Program-made: the position numbers and the translations under genes | Shown: positions 26,410 to 36,045 of the stretch, one piece after another | Layout of the letters: every line of letters starts with the position of its first letter | Position numbering within the stretch: the stretch's first letter is position 1 | Notes under the pieces: model-generated | Seen by the model: only the letters and a program-made list of their open reading frames with translations | Database searches by the model: none | What the model was told of the DNA's origin: nothing | Origin: Rhodoblastus acidophilus | GTDB lineage: Bacteria; Pseudomonadota; Alphaproteobacteria; Rhizobiales; Beijerinckiaceae | Reading direction: 5' to 3' | Length of the DNA: 64,000 nucleotides | NCBI RefSeq assembly: GCF_025961575.1 | Contig: NZ_JAOQNX010000024.1 | Location: forward strand, 20,859-84,858

Positions 26410-27084
26410 ATGAAGCTCGTCATGTTCGATATCGACGGCACGCTGGTGGACAGCCAGAATTTCATCGTCGAGGCGCAGCGACGCGCCTTCGCCGCCCATA
26501 ACCGCCCGGCGCCGAGCCGCGAACGCGCTCTGTCGGTGGTCGGCCTGTCGCTGCGCGAGGCCTTTGTCGAACTCACCGACGGCCAGGGGCCGGTGGAGAC
26601 GCTCGCCGCCTCCTACAAGGCGGCCTATAGCGAGTTGCGCGCCCAGGCCACGCCGGACGAGGACAAGATCTATCCGGGAATCGACGCGCTGCTGCGCCGT
26701 CTGGCGGCGCGGCCGGATTGCAAGCTCGGCATCGCCACCGGCAAGAGCCGGGTCGGCGTGCAAAAGCTGTTCGCGCGGCAGAATTGGGGCGAGCTGTTCG
26801 CCACGGTGCAGACGGCCGATGACGCCATTTCGAAACCGGCGACGGAAATGTTCGAGCGCGCCTTGCGCGAGACCGGCATTGAGGTGAAAGACGCCTGCAT
26901 GGTCGGCGACACCACATTCGACATCACCATGGGCCACCGCGCCGGCGCCCATTGCATCGGCGTGTGCTGGGGCTATCACTGCCACGACAAGCTGAAGGTC
27001 GCTGGCGCAAATGTGCTCGTCCACAGCGTGGACGAATTGGAGACGAGGCTGGATGAGTTCTTCCAACGATCCGACACTCCGTGA
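26410..27084 (+). CDS. HAD-superfamily phosphatase, phosphoglycolate phosphatase-like
   Basis: 224 aa from the ATG at 26410. HAD motif I is FDIDGTLVDS (about 5-14), motif II is IATGKSR, the motif III Lys is in ISKPATEMF, and motif IV is VGDTTFDITMG. A four-helix cap lies between motifs I and II. The closest functional analogy is Gph, which removes the 2-phosphoglycolate made by RuBisCO oxygenation, but the gene is not in the cbb operon and the family has mixed specificities. It overlaps the ATP12 gene by 32 bases in another frame. Confidence 0.8.
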   Translation: MKLVMFDIDGTLVDSQNFIVEAQRRAFAAHNRPAPSRERALSVVGLSLREAFVELTDGQGPVETLAASYKAAYSELRAQATPDEDKIYPGIDALLRRLAARPDCKLGIATGKSRVGVQKLFARQNWGELFATVQTADDAISKPATEMFERALRETGIEVKDACMVGDTTFDITMGHRAGAHCIGVCWGYHCHDKLKVAGANVLVHSVDELETRLDEFFQRSDTP

Positions 27085-27871
27085 CGATCTGACCGCCCTG
27101 TTCGTCGCCGACGAGGAGCGCAATCCCGTCAAGGCGGCGCAGCGCGAGATGGCGCGTCCGCTGCCCAAGCGGTTTTATACGGATGTGGCGGTCGTTCCCG
27201 TCGAGAACGGGTTTGGCCTGAGCCTCGACGGCAAGGCGGTGCGCACCCCGGCGCGGGCGGCGCTCGCCCTCCCGACTCTGGCGCTGGCCGAAGCGATCGC
27301 CGCGGAATGGCGCGGGCAGGGGGAGCACATCAATCCCGCGACCATGCCGCTGACCCGCATGGCCAATACCGCGCTCGACGGCGTCGCCGCGCAAATGGCG
27401 CAGGTGGCGGCGGAAGTGGCGAAATTCGCCGGCTCCGACCTGATCTGCTACCGCGCCGGCGAGCCCGAGGCTTTGATCGCGGCGCAGAACGCCGCCTGGA
27501 CGCCGGTGCTCGATTTCGCCCGCGATTTTTTAGGGGCGCGCTTCAATCTCGCGGAGGGCGTGATGTTCGTGGCGCAGCCGGAGGAGACGCTCGCCGCGGT
27601 GGCGCGGGCGATCGAGGACGAGGCGGCCAAGCCCGACGGCGCGTTCCGCCTCACCGCGCTGCATGAAATGACGGCGCTGACCGGCTCGGTCCTGATCGCG
27701 CTGGCGCTGGCGCGCGGCGCGGAGACATTCGAGCGGGGCTGGGCGGCGGCGCATGTGGACGAGGACCACCAGATTCGCCTCTGGGGCGCCGATGCGGAGG
27801 CGCAGGCGCGCCGCGACATCCGGCTGAGGGACATGCGCGCGGCCTATGAGATGTATGCGGCGCTGGGATAG
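27053..27871 (+). CDS. ATP12 family F1-ATPase assembly chaperone
   Basis: 272 aa from the ATG at 27053, inside the 3' end of the HAD gene. ATP12 proteins chaperone the alpha subunit of F1-ATPase in mitochondria and alphaproteobacteria. Conserved segments: KRFYTDVAVVPVENGFGLSLDGKAVRTPAR, TMPLTRMANTALDG, DLICYRAGEPEAL and ALHEMTALTGSVLIALAL. Pairing with an upstream HAD phosphatase is, to my knowledge, common in Rhizobiales. Confidence 0.92.
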   Translation: MSSSNDPTLRDDLTALFVADEERNPVKAAQREMARPLPKRFYTDVAVVPVENGFGLSLDGKAVRTPARAALALPTLALAEAIAAEWRGQGEHINPATMPLTRMANTALDGVAAQMAQVAAEVAKFAGSDLICYRAGEPEALIAAQNAAWTPVLDFARDFLGARFNLAEGVMFVAQPEETLAAVARAIEDEAAKPDGAFRLTALHEMTALTGSVLIALALARGAETFERGWAAAHVDEDHQIRLWGADAEAQARRDIRLRDMRAAYEMYAALG

Positions 27872-27880
27872 GGGCGAATC

Positions 27881-27998
27881 CTTCTCCCCTTGCGGGAGAA
27901 GGTGGCGCGAAGCGCCGGATGAGGGGGCCACGCGGCGGAACCCCTCATCCGTCTCGCACCTAACGGTGCGAGCCACCTTCTCCCGCAAGGGGAGAAGG
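27881..27998. repeat. family A palindromic repeats, gene-less inverted pair
   Basis: A forward copy (27881-27926) and a reverse copy (27941-27998) with GATGAGGGG ends facing inward and only 14 bases between them. The orientation matches that around the DUF559 gene, with no gene inside. The stem-loop of the reverse copy is ctcgcacctaacggtgcgag. Confidence 0.85.
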
Positions 27999-28167
27999 TT
28001 GGGCTGCGGCCACGCCTTTGATTTTTCGGCCCGGCGGCGCCAAATGGCTCGCCTCGCCCATTCCTCCCGCTTCAAACGCGGTAAACGCGTTGTGGACAAG
28101 GCCATTGCGCACGCGCGACGGCGCTTTGAACCGTATAAGATGCGCGGCTCGCGAATGGGGGAACAAT

Positions 28168-28677
28168 ATGTCGGGTAGCGTCAACAAGGTCATTCTCATC
28201 GGCAATCTCGGCCGCGACCCCGAGGTGCGCCGCACCGCCAATGGCGATCCCGTCGTGACCTTCTCGCTCGCCACCACCGAGAGCTGGCGCGACAAGGCGA
28301 CGGGCGAGCGCCGCGACCGCACCGAATGGCACAATGTCGTCATCTTCAATGAAAACCTGGGCAAGATCGCCGAGCAATATTGCAAGAAGGGCGCGAAGAT
28401 TTACATCGAAGGCCAGTTGCAGACCCGCGAGTTCCAGGACAAGGACGGCAACCAGCGCAAGACGACCGAAGTGGTGCTGCAACGCTTCCGTGGCGAACTG
28501 ACCCTGCTTGACAGCCGCGGGCGCGGCGGCGACGAGGGCGCCTATGGCGGCGGCGAGTCCTTCGGCCGCTCCTCGCCGATGCAGCGCGGCTCCTCGGGCG
28601 GGCAGGGCGGCGGATTCGGCGGCGGCTCCGGCGGCGGCCGGTCCTCCGACGCGCTCGACGACGACATTCCGTTCTGA
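28168..28677 (+). CDS. ssb: single-stranded DNA-binding protein
   Basis: 169 aa. The OB-fold occupies about residues 1-110 (SGSVNKVILIGNLGRDPEVR, TEWHNVVIFNENLGKIAEQYCKKGAKIYIEGQ), then a Gly/Ser-rich disordered linker, then the acidic tail DDDIPF that recruits replication and repair partners. Start ATG at 28168 with a weak leader GGGGGAACAAT. It stands alone after a repeat block; no uvrA neighbour. Confidence 0.96.
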   Translation: MSGSVNKVILIGNLGRDPEVRRTANGDPVVTFSLATTESWRDKATGERRDRTEWHNVVIFNENLGKIAEQYCKKGAKIYIEGQLQTREFQDKDGNQRKTTEVVLQRFRGELTLLDSRGRGGDEGAYGGGESFGRSSPMQRGSSGGQGGGFGGGSGGGRSSDALDDDIPF

Positions 28678-28881
28678 CCGTCGCCCCTTCCGCGCGCCGT
28701 CCCCGAGCAGCGGTGAGATATTGCGGCAGGTCATAACCATAACCCAATGGGCGCCAACAAAAGGGTTTGCGCCGGGCGGCGAGATACAGCACTGTCGGTC
28801 GCCGTACTTTGTCTGAACTTGTTCGGCGCGCGCATCACGCCGCGCTTCATTTTGGCGTTGCGCCAGAGACCGGAGGTTTGA

Positions 28882-29313
28882 ATGATCAATCGTCGTCATA
28901 TCTTTAAGACCGTCGCCGCCGCTGCGGCCGCCGTCTGCATCGCGTCCGCTCCGGCGCTCGCCGATTCCGGCAAGGTCCGGCTGCGATTCGCCAGCGGCGG
29001 CTTCATCATCGGCGTCGGCGGCGGCTCGGGCACGTTGACCTTCCGTGGCCGGAGCTATCCGCTGAGCATTGGCGGCCTCAGCGTCGGCGTGATCGGCGCC
29101 TCCGGCGGCACCCTGGTCGGCCGCGCGCTCAACCTGCGCCAGCCCACCGACATTGTCGGCACCTATTCCGCCATTGGCGCCGGCGTCGCCGTTGCGGCCG
29201 GCGCGCGCGTCTTCCGCATGCAGAACCAGAATGGCGTCATTCTGGAGTTGCGCGGCAATCAGGTCGGCTTCGAGGCCAACGCCGGCCTGAGCGGCTTCAG
29301 CCTGTCGCTGTGA
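28882..29313 (+). CDS. secreted protein, tentatively EipA/DUF1134-like
   Basis: 143 aa with a Sec signal peptide (RRHIFKTVAAAAAAVCIASAPALA, cleavage after ALA at about residue 27). The mature part is Gly-rich beta: RLRFASGGFIIGVGGGSGTLTFRGRSYPLSIGGLSVGVIGAS and QNGVILELRGNQVGF. This resembles the periplasmic EipA/DUF1134 beta-barrel fold linked to envelope integrity in Brucella, but the identification is from memory and weak. Start preceded by CCGGAGGTTTGA. A terminator follows. Confidence 0.6.
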   Translation: MINRRHIFKTVAAAAAAVCIASAPALADSGKVRLRFASGGFIIGVGGGSGTLTFRGRSYPLSIGGLSVGVIGASGGTLVGRALNLRQPTDIVGTYSAIGAGVAVAAGARVFRMQNQNGVILELRGNQVGFEANAGLSGFSLSL

Positions 29314-29337
29314 TCGCCTGAAACCGCTAGACTTTTG

Positions 29338-29371
29338 GGAGCGGCCTCGCAAGAGGCCGCTCCGTTTGTTT
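29338..29371 (+). terminator. intrinsic terminator after the secreted protein gene
   Basis: Perfect 11-bp stem GGAGCGGCCTC (29338-29348) and GAGGCCGCTCC (29353-29363), GCAA tetraloop, then GTTTGTTTG. Confidence 0.88.
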
Positions 29372-29432
29372 GAGATGAAAGACTTTCTTCGCCCGACCCG
29401 GCGCCCTACAAGGCGCGACGAAAGGGCGAGAC

Positions 29433-31055
29433 ATGATCCGACTCGATAATATCAGCAAGCAGAACGGCACCCACCTCATCTTCATCGAGGCCTCCGCCGC
29501 CCTTTTACGCGGGGAAAAGGTGGGGTTGGTCGGACCGAACGGCGCCGGAAAAACCACTTTGTTTCGTCTCATCGCCGGCCAGGAAAATCCGGACGAGGGG
29601 CAGGTCTCGACCGATCGCGGAATCACCATCGGCTATTTCAACCAGGATGTCGGCGAAATGTCCGGCCACAGCGCCGTCGCCGAAGCGATGAACGGCGCCG
29701 GACCGGTGAGCGAGGTCGCCGCCGAATTGAAGGCGCTGGAGGCCGAAATGGCCGATCCCGAGGCCATGGATCGCATGGACGAGATCGTCCACCGCTATGG
29801 CGAGGTTCAGGCGCGTTTCGAGGAACTCGACGGCTATGCGCTCGAAGGTCGCGCGCGCGAAGTTTTGGCGGGCCTGAACTTTTCCGACGAGATGATGGAC
29901 GGCGACGTCGGCAAATTGTCGGGCGGCTGGAAGATGCGCGTGGCGCTCGCCCGCATCCTGCTGATGCGCCCCGACGCCATGCTCCTGGATGAGCCGAGCA
30001 ACCATCTCGACTTGGAAAGCCTGATCTGGCTCGAGGATTTTTTAAAGGGCTATGACGGCGCGCTGCTGATGACCTCGCACGACCGCGCCTTCATGAACCG
30101 GATCGTCGGAAAAATCATCGAGATCGACGGGGGATCGCTGAACTCCTATTCCGGCGATTACGAATTCTACGAGCAGCAGCGCGCGCTCAACGAAAAGCAG
30201 CAGCAGGCGCAATTCGAGCGCCAGCAGGCCATGCTCGCCAAGGAGATCAAGTTCATCGAGCGGTTCAAGGCGCGCGCGTCGCACGCGTCGCAGGTGCAAA
30301 GCCGGGTCAAAAAACTCGACAAGATTGAAAAAGTCGAACCGCCGCGCCGCCGCCAGACCGTCATGTTCGACTTCCCCCCGGCGCCGCGCTCCGGCGAAGA
30401 CGTGGCGACGCTCAAGGGGGTCAAAAAGGCTTACGGCTCCAAGCGCATCTATGACGGCCTCGATTTCCAGGTGCGGCGGAAAGAACGCTGGGCGGTGATG
30501 GGGGTGAACGGCGCGGGCAAATCGACGCTCCTCAAACTTGTGGCGGGGACGGCCGAGCCGGACGCGGGCGCGGTGACCATCGGCTCCGCCACCAAAATGG
30601 GCTATTTCGCCCAGCACGCCATGGAGCTTTTGGACGGCGAGGCCACCATTTTTGAGGATCTCGAAGCCACGTTCCCGCAGGCGGGCAGGGGGGCGCTGAT
30701 GACGCTCGCCGGCTGTTTCGGTTTTTCCGGCGACGATGTGGAGAAAAAGTGCCGGGTGCTGTCGGGCGGCGAAAAGGCGCGGCTGGTGATGGCGAAAATG
30801 CTGTTTGACCCGCCGAATTTTCTGGTGCTCGACGAGCCGACCAACCATTTGGACATCGCCACCAAGGAAATGCTGATCAAGGCCTTGTCGGCGTTCGAGG
30901 GGGCGATGCTGTTCGTCTCCCACGACCGGCATTTTTTGGCGGCGCTGTCGAACCGGGTGTTTGAACTGACCCCGGATGGCGTGCATCAATATCCCGGCGG
31001 CTACAGCGAATATGTGGCGTCCACCGGACAGGAGGCGCCCGGTTTGCGGCATTGA
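29433..31055 (+). CDS. ABC-F family ATPase (YbiT/Uup-like)
   Basis: 540 aa soluble protein with two ABC cassettes and no membrane segments. Walker A GPNGAGKTT (about 34-42) and GVNGAGKST (about 358-366); signatures LSGGWKMR and LSGGEKAR; Walker B MLLDEPSNHLD and LVLDEPTNHLD. A charged, Gln-rich linker (FYEQQRALNEKQQQAQFERQQ) follows the first cassette, as in ABC-F proteins, which act on the ribosomal E site. No C-terminal Uup coiled-coil DNA-binding domain. DUF6429 gene follows 15 bases downstream. Confidence 0.9.
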   Translation: MIRLDNISKQNGTHLIFIEASAALLRGEKVGLVGPNGAGKTTLFRLIAGQENPDEGQVSTDRGITIGYFNQDVGEMSGHSAVAEAMNGAGPVSEVAAELKALEAEMADPEAMDRMDEIVHRYGEVQARFEELDGYALEGRAREVLAGLNFSDEMMDGDVGKLSGGWKMRVALARILLMRPDAMLLDEPSNHLDLESLIWLEDFLKGYDGALLMTSHDRAFMNRIVGKIIEIDGGSLNSYSGDYEFYEQQRALNEKQQQAQFERQQAMLAKEIKFIERFKARASHASQVQSRVKKLDKIEKVEPPRRRQTVMFDFPPAPRSGEDVATLKGVKKAYGSKRIYDGLDFQVRRKERWAVMGVNGAGKSTLLKLVAGTAEPDAGAVTIGSATKMGYFAQHAMELLDGEATIFEDLEATFPQAGRGALMTLAGCFGFSGDDVEKKCRVLSGGEKARLVMAKMLFDPPNFLVLDEPTNHLDIATKEMLIKALSAFEGAMLFVSHDRHFLAALSNRVFELTPDGVHQYPGGYSEYVASTGQEAPGLRH

Positions 31056-31070
31056 ACCGGAGGAGCACAT

Positions 31071-31301
31071 ATGAAGGTCAGTCCGGACAAGATCGACGAT
31101 GCGGTTCTCGCACTGCTTTGGCTGACGCTCCACGACGAGCGCCGCGCCTGGAAAGGCTTTGATTTTGATGTGCTCGACCGTCTCCATCAGAAGGGATTGA
31201 TCGACGATCCCCACGGGAAGGCCAAGTCGCTGGTCCTCACCGACGACGGTCTGCAACGCGCCGAAGCGCTATTCAAGGAGCTGTTCACGCAGTCCTCTTG
31301 A
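31071..31301 (+). CDS. DUF6429 family small protein
   Basis: 76 aa. Conserved DUF6429 pattern: KIDDAVLALLWLTLHDERRAWKGFDFDVLDRLHQKGLIDDP followed by KAKSLVLTDDGLQRAEALF. The arrangement resembles a small winged-helix domain; function unknown. Start preceded by CCGGAGGAGCACAT, an excellent ribosome binding site. It follows the ABC-F gene by 15 bases and is likely co-transcribed. Confidence 0.8.
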   Translation: MKVSPDKIDDAVLALLWLTLHDERRAWKGFDFDVLDRLHQKGLIDDPHGKAKSLVLTDDGLQRAEALFKELFTQSS

Positions 31302-31421
31302 CGCCGGGAGGTCATTGAGGTTGCGGATTGACCCTCTTCGCGGCGCCGGCGCATAGTGCCTTCAGGCGCTTCCGCGCGTTGTCCGATTCCGGCGTTCTCG
31401 CCGGCCAGCCAAGAGGTTCAC

Positions 31422-32948
31422 ATGTCCGCGACCGTCTCGATCGGCGCTCTTCCCCTGTCCGAGGTTTTGACCGCGCCGGAAAAGGGCGCTCTGACCGTGA
31501 TCGCCTTCGCAGGCAAGGATTTGGCGCTCGGCGCCGAGACGACGAAGATTTTGGGCGACGCCGCCGGCTTGATCGGCTCGTCCGCGGAATTCGCAGGGTT
31601 CAAGGGCAAGATCGGCTCGGCGCTGGAGTTTTTGGCCCCCGCCGGCCTCGCCGCGCAAAAACTGATTGTTCTGGGGACCACGCCGGACAAGGACGGCGAA
31701 AAGCTGGATTACCTCCGTCTCGGCGGCATCGCCGCGTCAAAACTGGGAAAATCCAAGCTCGCCCGCGTCATTTTCGATTTCGCGGCGGCGCCCGAGGATT
31801 TTGCCGCCGCCGCCGGGGATTTCGCCCTGGGCCTGCGGCTGCGCGCCTATAAATTCGACCAGTTCAAGACGAAAAAGGCCAAGAAGGACGAGCCGGAAAA
31901 GGACAATGACGAGCCCGTCGAAGTTGTCCTCGCCGGAACCGACGCGGGCGTGCTGGGGCAGGCGATCGCCGAAACCTCCGGCCTCGCCGATTCCGTGAAT
32001 CTGGCGCGCCGTCTCGTCAACCTGCCGCCCAACCTGCTCTATCCCGAGAGTTTCGCCGCCGAGGCCAAGGAGCTGGAAAAGCTTGGCGTGGAGGTGGAGA
32101 TCCTCGACGTCCCCGCCATGGAAAAGCTGGGCATGCGGGCGCTGCTCGGGGTCGGGCAGGGGTCCGCGCGGCCGAGCCGCGTGGTGATCATGCGCTGGAA
32201 CGGCGGCAAGGAGGGCGAAGCCCCGCTGGCCTTCATCGGCAAGGGCGTCTGTTTCGATTCCGGCGGCGTGTCGATCAAGCCCGGCGCCGGCATGGAGGAC
32301 ATGAAGGGGGATATGGGCGGCGCCGCCGCGGTCACCGGCCTGTTGCGCGCGCTCGCCGTGCGCAAGGCCAAAGCGAATGTGGTCGGCGCCATCGGCCTGG
32401 TCGAAAACATGCCCGACGGCGGCGCCCAGCGCCCGTCCGACATTGTCACCGCCATGTCCGGAACCACCATCGAAATCATCAATACCGATGCGGAAGGCCG
32501 CCTGGTGCTCGCCGACGTGCTCTGGCACGTGCAAAGCGCCTACAAGCCGGCCTTCATGATCGATCTCGCGACCCTGACCGGCGCCATCCTGGTGTCGCTT
32601 GGCCAGGAATATGCCGGGCTGTTCTCCAACAATGACGAACTCTCGGAAAAGCTGAAGAAGGCCGGCGAGGCCAGCGGCGAAAAGGTCTGGCGCCTGCCGA
32701 TGGGCCCCGCCTATGAAAAGATGATCGAATCGAAGTTCGCCGACATCAAGAACACCGGCGGGCGCTTCGCCGGCTCGATCACCGCCGCGCATTTCCTGCA
32801 GCATTTCGTCAATGACACGCCCTGGGCGCATCTCGACATAGCGGGGACGGCGATGGGTTCGCCATCGAGCGATCTCAACCAGAGCTGGGGCTCCGGCTGG
32901 GGCGTGCGCCTGCTCGACCGCCTCGTGCGCGATTTTTATGAGGAATGA
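31422..32948 (+). CDS. pepA: leucyl aminopeptidase (M17)
   Basis: 508 aa, cytosolic hexameric di-metal aminopeptidase. The C-terminal catalytic domain has [18 protein letters not shown], the metal-binding [15 protein letters not shown], and the conserved [10 protein letters not shown]. The N-terminal macrodomain-like part is preserved, with a Lys/Asp/Glu-rich insertion ([16 protein letters not shown]) near residue 150. Start ATG at 31422 was preferred over an in-frame start 66 bases upstream because the family N-terminus is short. In E. coli PepA also acts as a DNA-binding regulator. Confidence 0.94.
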   Translation: MSATVSIGALPLSEVLTAPEKGALTVIAFAGKDLALGAETTKILGDAAGLIGSSAEFAGFKGKIGSALEFLAPAGLAAQKLIVLGTTPDKDGEKLDYLRLGGIAASKLGKSKLARVIFDFAAAPEDFAAAAGDFALGLRLRAYKFDQFKTKKAKKDEPEKDNDEPVEVVLAGTDAGVLGQAIAETSGLADSVNLARRLVNLPPNLLYPESFAAEAKELEKLGVEVEILDVPAMEKLGMRALLGVGQGSARPSRVVIMRWNGGKEGEAPLAFIGKGVCFDSGGVSIKPGAGMEDMKGDMGGAAAVTGLLRALAVRKAKANVVGAIGLVENMPDGGAQRPSDIVTAMSGTTIEIINTDAEGRLVLADVLWHVQSAYKPAFMIDLATLTGAILVSLGQEYAGLFSNNDELSEKLKKAGEASGEKVWRLPMGPAYEKMIESKFADIKNTGGRFAGSITAAHFLQHFVNDTPWAHLDIAGTAMGSPSSDLNQSWGSGWGVRLLDRLVRDFYEE

Positions 32949-32969
32949 CGCCTTCCGCTCACATCACGG

Positions 32970-33080
32970 CCGTCATGCCCGGGCTTGTCCCGGGCATCCA
33001 CGCCGGGAGGCGCGACCGTAATCCCAAAGAATTTGCTCGGCGGCGCCGCGTGGATGGCCGGGACAAGCCCGGTCATGACG
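32970..33080. repeat. family B palindromic repeats, gene-less inverted pair
   Basis: Left copy 32970-33004 (gccgtcatgcccgggcttgt onwards) and right copy 33048-33080 (gcgtggatggccgggacaag onwards), separated by 43 bases without coding capacity. The orientation is identical to the pair around the GIY-YIG gene at 23528-23926, so this looks like the gene-less version. Confidence 0.85.
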
Positions 33081-33141
33081 ACATCGGGGCGCGTCGCGCG
33101 TCGGACGTTTCCGGACTCGTGGCGTCGGTCCGCCCTCCCCA

Positions 33142-33597
33142 ATGACCGAAGTCTGGTTCTATCAACTCCAGCGCCGCCGGCTGGAACAAGTCTTGCCCAA
33201 TCTGGTCGAGCGGGTGCTGCAGCGTGGCTGGCGCGCGGTGATCCAAGCGGCGACGCCGGAGCGCCTCGCGACCCTCGACGACCTGCTGTGGACCTATGCC
33301 GAGGATTCCTTCCTGCCACATGGCGGCGGAAAGAACGGCGACCCCGAAATGCAGCCGGTCTGGCTCACTCTGGGCGACGATAACCCCAACGACGCCCAGA
33401 CCCGGTTCCTGCTCGAGGGGGTCGAGGCGACGCATTTTGTCGATCATGGTTACCAGCGACTCATCATCCTGTTTGACGGCCGCGACGAGGATTTTCTGCA
33501 GGCGGCGCGCGTCCAATGGAAAAAACTACGCCAAATCAACGCGACGCTCGCCTATTGGGCGGAAACCGACGAGGGCGGCTGGCAAAAGCAGGCGTGA
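33142..33597 (+). CDS. holC: DNA polymerase III subunit chi
   Basis: 151 aa. HolC connects the clamp loader to the C-terminal tail of SSB. Family features: TEVWFYQLQRRRLEQVLPNLVERVLQRGWRA, LWTYAEDSFLPHG and an inner LIILFDGRDEDFLQAARVQWK segment. It follows pepA, a frequent pairing in Proteobacteria, with the family B repeats between. Start ATG at 33142. Confidence 0.93.
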   Translation: MTEVWFYQLQRRRLEQVLPNLVERVLQRGWRAVIQAATPERLATLDDLLWTYAEDSFLPHGGGKNGDPEMQPVWLTLGDDNPNDAQTRFLLEGVEATHFVDHGYQRLIILFDGRDEDFLQAARVQWKKLRQINATLAYWAETDEGGWQKQA

Positions 33598-33809
33598 ACG
33601 CGCGACATCACGCGCCAGGGTCACGCCGTATTTCCGCCTCAATCCTTGACCACCTTTCACCTTCACGAAACCGTGATCTGTCGCGCGCGGCGCGGCCGCG
33701 AGGGCCGGTAACCATTTGGAAACTTTCGGCACGCATGGTCGAGCCTGAAAGATTTGAATAAAATCCCGCGCTTTGGGCGGCGCGGCGCAACGAGGATGTC
33801 AGATCGCTG

Positions 33810-34751
33810 ATGAAACGTCTCGTCACTCTCGGCCTGGTGATCGCTGCTCTTGGCCTCGGCGGCTGCGCCCAGCGGCAACAGACTGCGTTCAAATCCCACG
33901 GCAAGGAATATTTCCCCGAGTCGAAATATGGCCGGGCCAGTCCGCGCGTCATCGCCGAAGGTGAGGACGTGCCGAAGGGCGGCGGCCAGTATCTGGTGGG
34001 AAAACCCTATTCCGTCGCCGGCCACACCTATGTGCCGAGCGAACGCAAGTTTTCCGGCGTCGGTCTCGCCTCCTGGTATGGCGACGCTTTCCATGGCCGG
34101 CGCACCGCAAATGGCGAGGTCTACGACAAGGCCTCGATCAGCGGCGCCCATCCGACCATGCCGCTGCCGAGCTATGCGCGGGTCACCAACCTGCGCAATC
34201 ACCATTCGATCATCGTCCGCGTCAACGACCGCGGCCCCTATCACGACAACCGCATCATGGACCTGTCCTCCCGCGCCGCGGAGGCGCTGGGGTACCGCCA
34301 TATCGGCACCGCCAAGGTCAAGGTCGAATATGTCGGCAGGGCCTCGCTCGGCGGTTCCGACGACAACAAGCTGATGGCGACCCTGCGCGTCGACGGCAAG
34401 CCCGCGCAGCTCGACGACTTCTCCCTGTCGCCGACCATGGTGGCGGAGCGCGGGGAGCTTCCGGAGCAGCAGCCCGAACCCGTCCAGGCCGCGCGCGACA
34501 TCGAGCGCGTCGCCATGGTTCAGCCGGCGAGCGCGCCGCAGGCCGCGCCGCGCTCGGATTACGTAGCGGTGAACCAGCCGCCGCCGCCGAGACGCCCCGC
34601 GGCCGAGCCACCGTCGCGGTCCGAAGATCTCGCGCCGGCGCCCGGGCCGGTCGCGCAGCTTCCCGAACATCCGCCCGCGCCGCCGCAGCGGCCGCTTGAT
34701 CTCGGCGCAAGTTCGCGTACGGACAAGGCGATCCGGCTTTCCCGACGCTGA
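33810..34751 (+). CDS. rlpA: septal ring lytic transglycosylase RlpA family lipoprotein
   Basis: 313 aa. A lipoprotein signal peptide ends in the lipobox LGGC (Cys at about residue 20). The double-psi beta-barrel domain is at about residues 85-180: GLASWYGDAFHGRRTANGEVYDK, HPTMPLPSYARVTNLRN and VRVNDRGPYHDNRIMDLS, with the catalytic Asp in NDRGPY. The C-terminal half is Pro/Ala-rich and probably disordered. No SPOR domain is seen, so septal targeting may differ from E. coli. dacF-like gene follows. Confidence 0.9.
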   Translation: MKRLVTLGLVIAALGLGGCAQRQQTAFKSHGKEYFPESKYGRASPRVIAEGEDVPKGGGQYLVGKPYSVAGHTYVPSERKFSGVGLASWYGDAFHGRRTANGEVYDKASISGAHPTMPLPSYARVTNLRNHHSIIVRVNDRGPYHDNRIMDLSSRAAEALGYRHIGTAKVKVEYVGRASLGGSDDNKLMATLRVDGKPAQLDDFSLSPTMVAERGELPEQQPEPVQAARDIERVAMVQPASAPQAAPRSDYVAVNQPPPPRRPAAEPPSRSEDLAPAPGPVAQLPEHPPAPPQRPLDLGASSRTDKAIRLSRR

Positions 34752-34854
34752 GGAATTTCCGCGGCTTGGCATCCCCCCGGTCATCGCATAGAAAATGAAT
34801 AGCCTCCGCGCGCGCTGTGCGGAGACCCAAAGCATTGCCGGAATCGAGGGTCGT

Positions 34855-36045
34855 GTGAGAAAATTCGCCGTCCTGTTTTTTCTCCTGGGCGCCGCCTCGG
34901 GCGCGTGGGCGCAATCTGTTACGACCACCGCGCCACGCGCTTTGGTGATGGATGTGGGCACGGGCGCCGTTCTGTTCGACAAGGCGGCGGATGAGCCGAC
35001 CGCGCCGGCCTCCGTGGTCAAGCTGATGACGGCGGAACTGGTGTTTCGCGACCTCAAGGGCGGCAAGATCACGCTCGACACCCAATTTCCCATCTCGGAA
35101 CACGCCTGGAAGACGGCGCGGGGCGGGGCCTCCATGTTCGCGCGGCTCGGCGCCAACATCCGCGTCGAGGATTTGCTGCGCGGCCTGATCGTGCAGTCGG
35201 GCGCCGACGCGGCGGTGGCGCTCGCCGAAGGCCTTGGCGGCTCCGAGGAAAGTTTTGCCGGCATGATGAACAAGCGGGCGGACGAACTCGGCATGAGCCG
35301 CTCGCATTTCGTCGATTCCTGGGGCTCGGCCAATCCCGCGCAAACCGTCAGCGCCCGCGATCTCGCCCGTCTCGCCGAGCACGTCATAAAAACCTATCCG
35401 GAATATTATCACTTCTTCGGCGAGAAGGAGTTTACCTGGAGCAAGATCCGCCAGGTCAACCGCAATCCCATCCTGTTCAATGAGGTGAATGGCGACGGGC
35501 TGAAGGTCGGCAATCTGCCCGACGGCGGGTTCAATCTGGTGGGCTCCGCGGTGAACGGCGACCGGCGGCTGATCGTCGTCGTGCTGGACGCCAAAACCGC
35601 CAAGGACCGCGCCGAGGAAGCCCGCAAGCTGTTCAACTGGGGTTTTCGCGGGTTTGAGGTGAAGGAACTGCTGGCGGCGGACGAGCAGGTCGGCGTCGCC
35701 AAGGTTTATGGCGGCGCCAAGGCCGAGGCGCCGCTGCTGACCACCGCGCCGGTGCGGCTGATGGCGTCGCGCGGATCGACCGACAAGATTACGGGCAAGA
35801 TCGTCTATACGGGCCCGCTGCTTGCGCCGGTGGCCGCGGGGACCGTGGTGGCGCGCCTGAAAATCTTCAGCGGTTCCACCCTGGCGATGGATGTCCCGCT
35901 GAAAACCGGCGAGGCCGTGGAGCTGGGCGATCTCAGCCAACGCGCCAAGGACGCCGCCTTCGAACTTGGCCTGCAGATTTTCCACAAGACGCTGTCGTCC
36001 GGCTTCAAGAGCGCCAAGAAGGCGGCGGCGAACGCGACGCAATGA
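34855..36045 (+). CDS. D-alanyl-D-alanine carboxypeptidase (PBP5/DacF family), two altered active-site motifs
   Basis: 396 aa from the GTG at 34855, which begins a clean signal peptide (MRKFAVLFFLLGAASGAWA) after a CGAGGG ribosome binding site; an ATG at 34795 would bury it. The catalytic SxxK is intact (SVVK, 53-56). The second motif, usually SGN, reads SGA (115-117), and the third, usually KTG, reads KVG (217-219). A C-terminal PBP5_C beta domain is present. The fold and secretion are clear; the carboxypeptidase activity is uncertain. Overlaps the next gene by four bases (ATGA). Confidence 0.85.
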   Translation: MRKFAVLFFLLGAASGAWAQSVTTTAPRALVMDVGTGAVLFDKAADEPTAPASVVKLMTAELVFRDLKGGKITLDTQFPISEHAWKTARGGASMFARLGANIRVEDLLRGLIVQSGADAAVALAEGLGGSEESFAGMMNKRADELGMSRSHFVDSWGSANPAQTVSARDLARLAEHVIKTYPEYYHFFGEKEFTWSKIRQVNRNPILFNEVNGDGLKVGNLPDGGFNLVGSAVNGDRRLIVVVLDAKTAKDRAEEARKLFNWGFRGFEVKELLAADEQVGVAKVYGGAKAEAPLLTTAPVRLMASRGSTDKITGKIVYTGPLLAPVAAGTVVARLKIFSGSTLAMDVPLKTGEAVELGDLSQRAKDAAFELGLQIFHKTLSSGFKSAKKAAANATQ

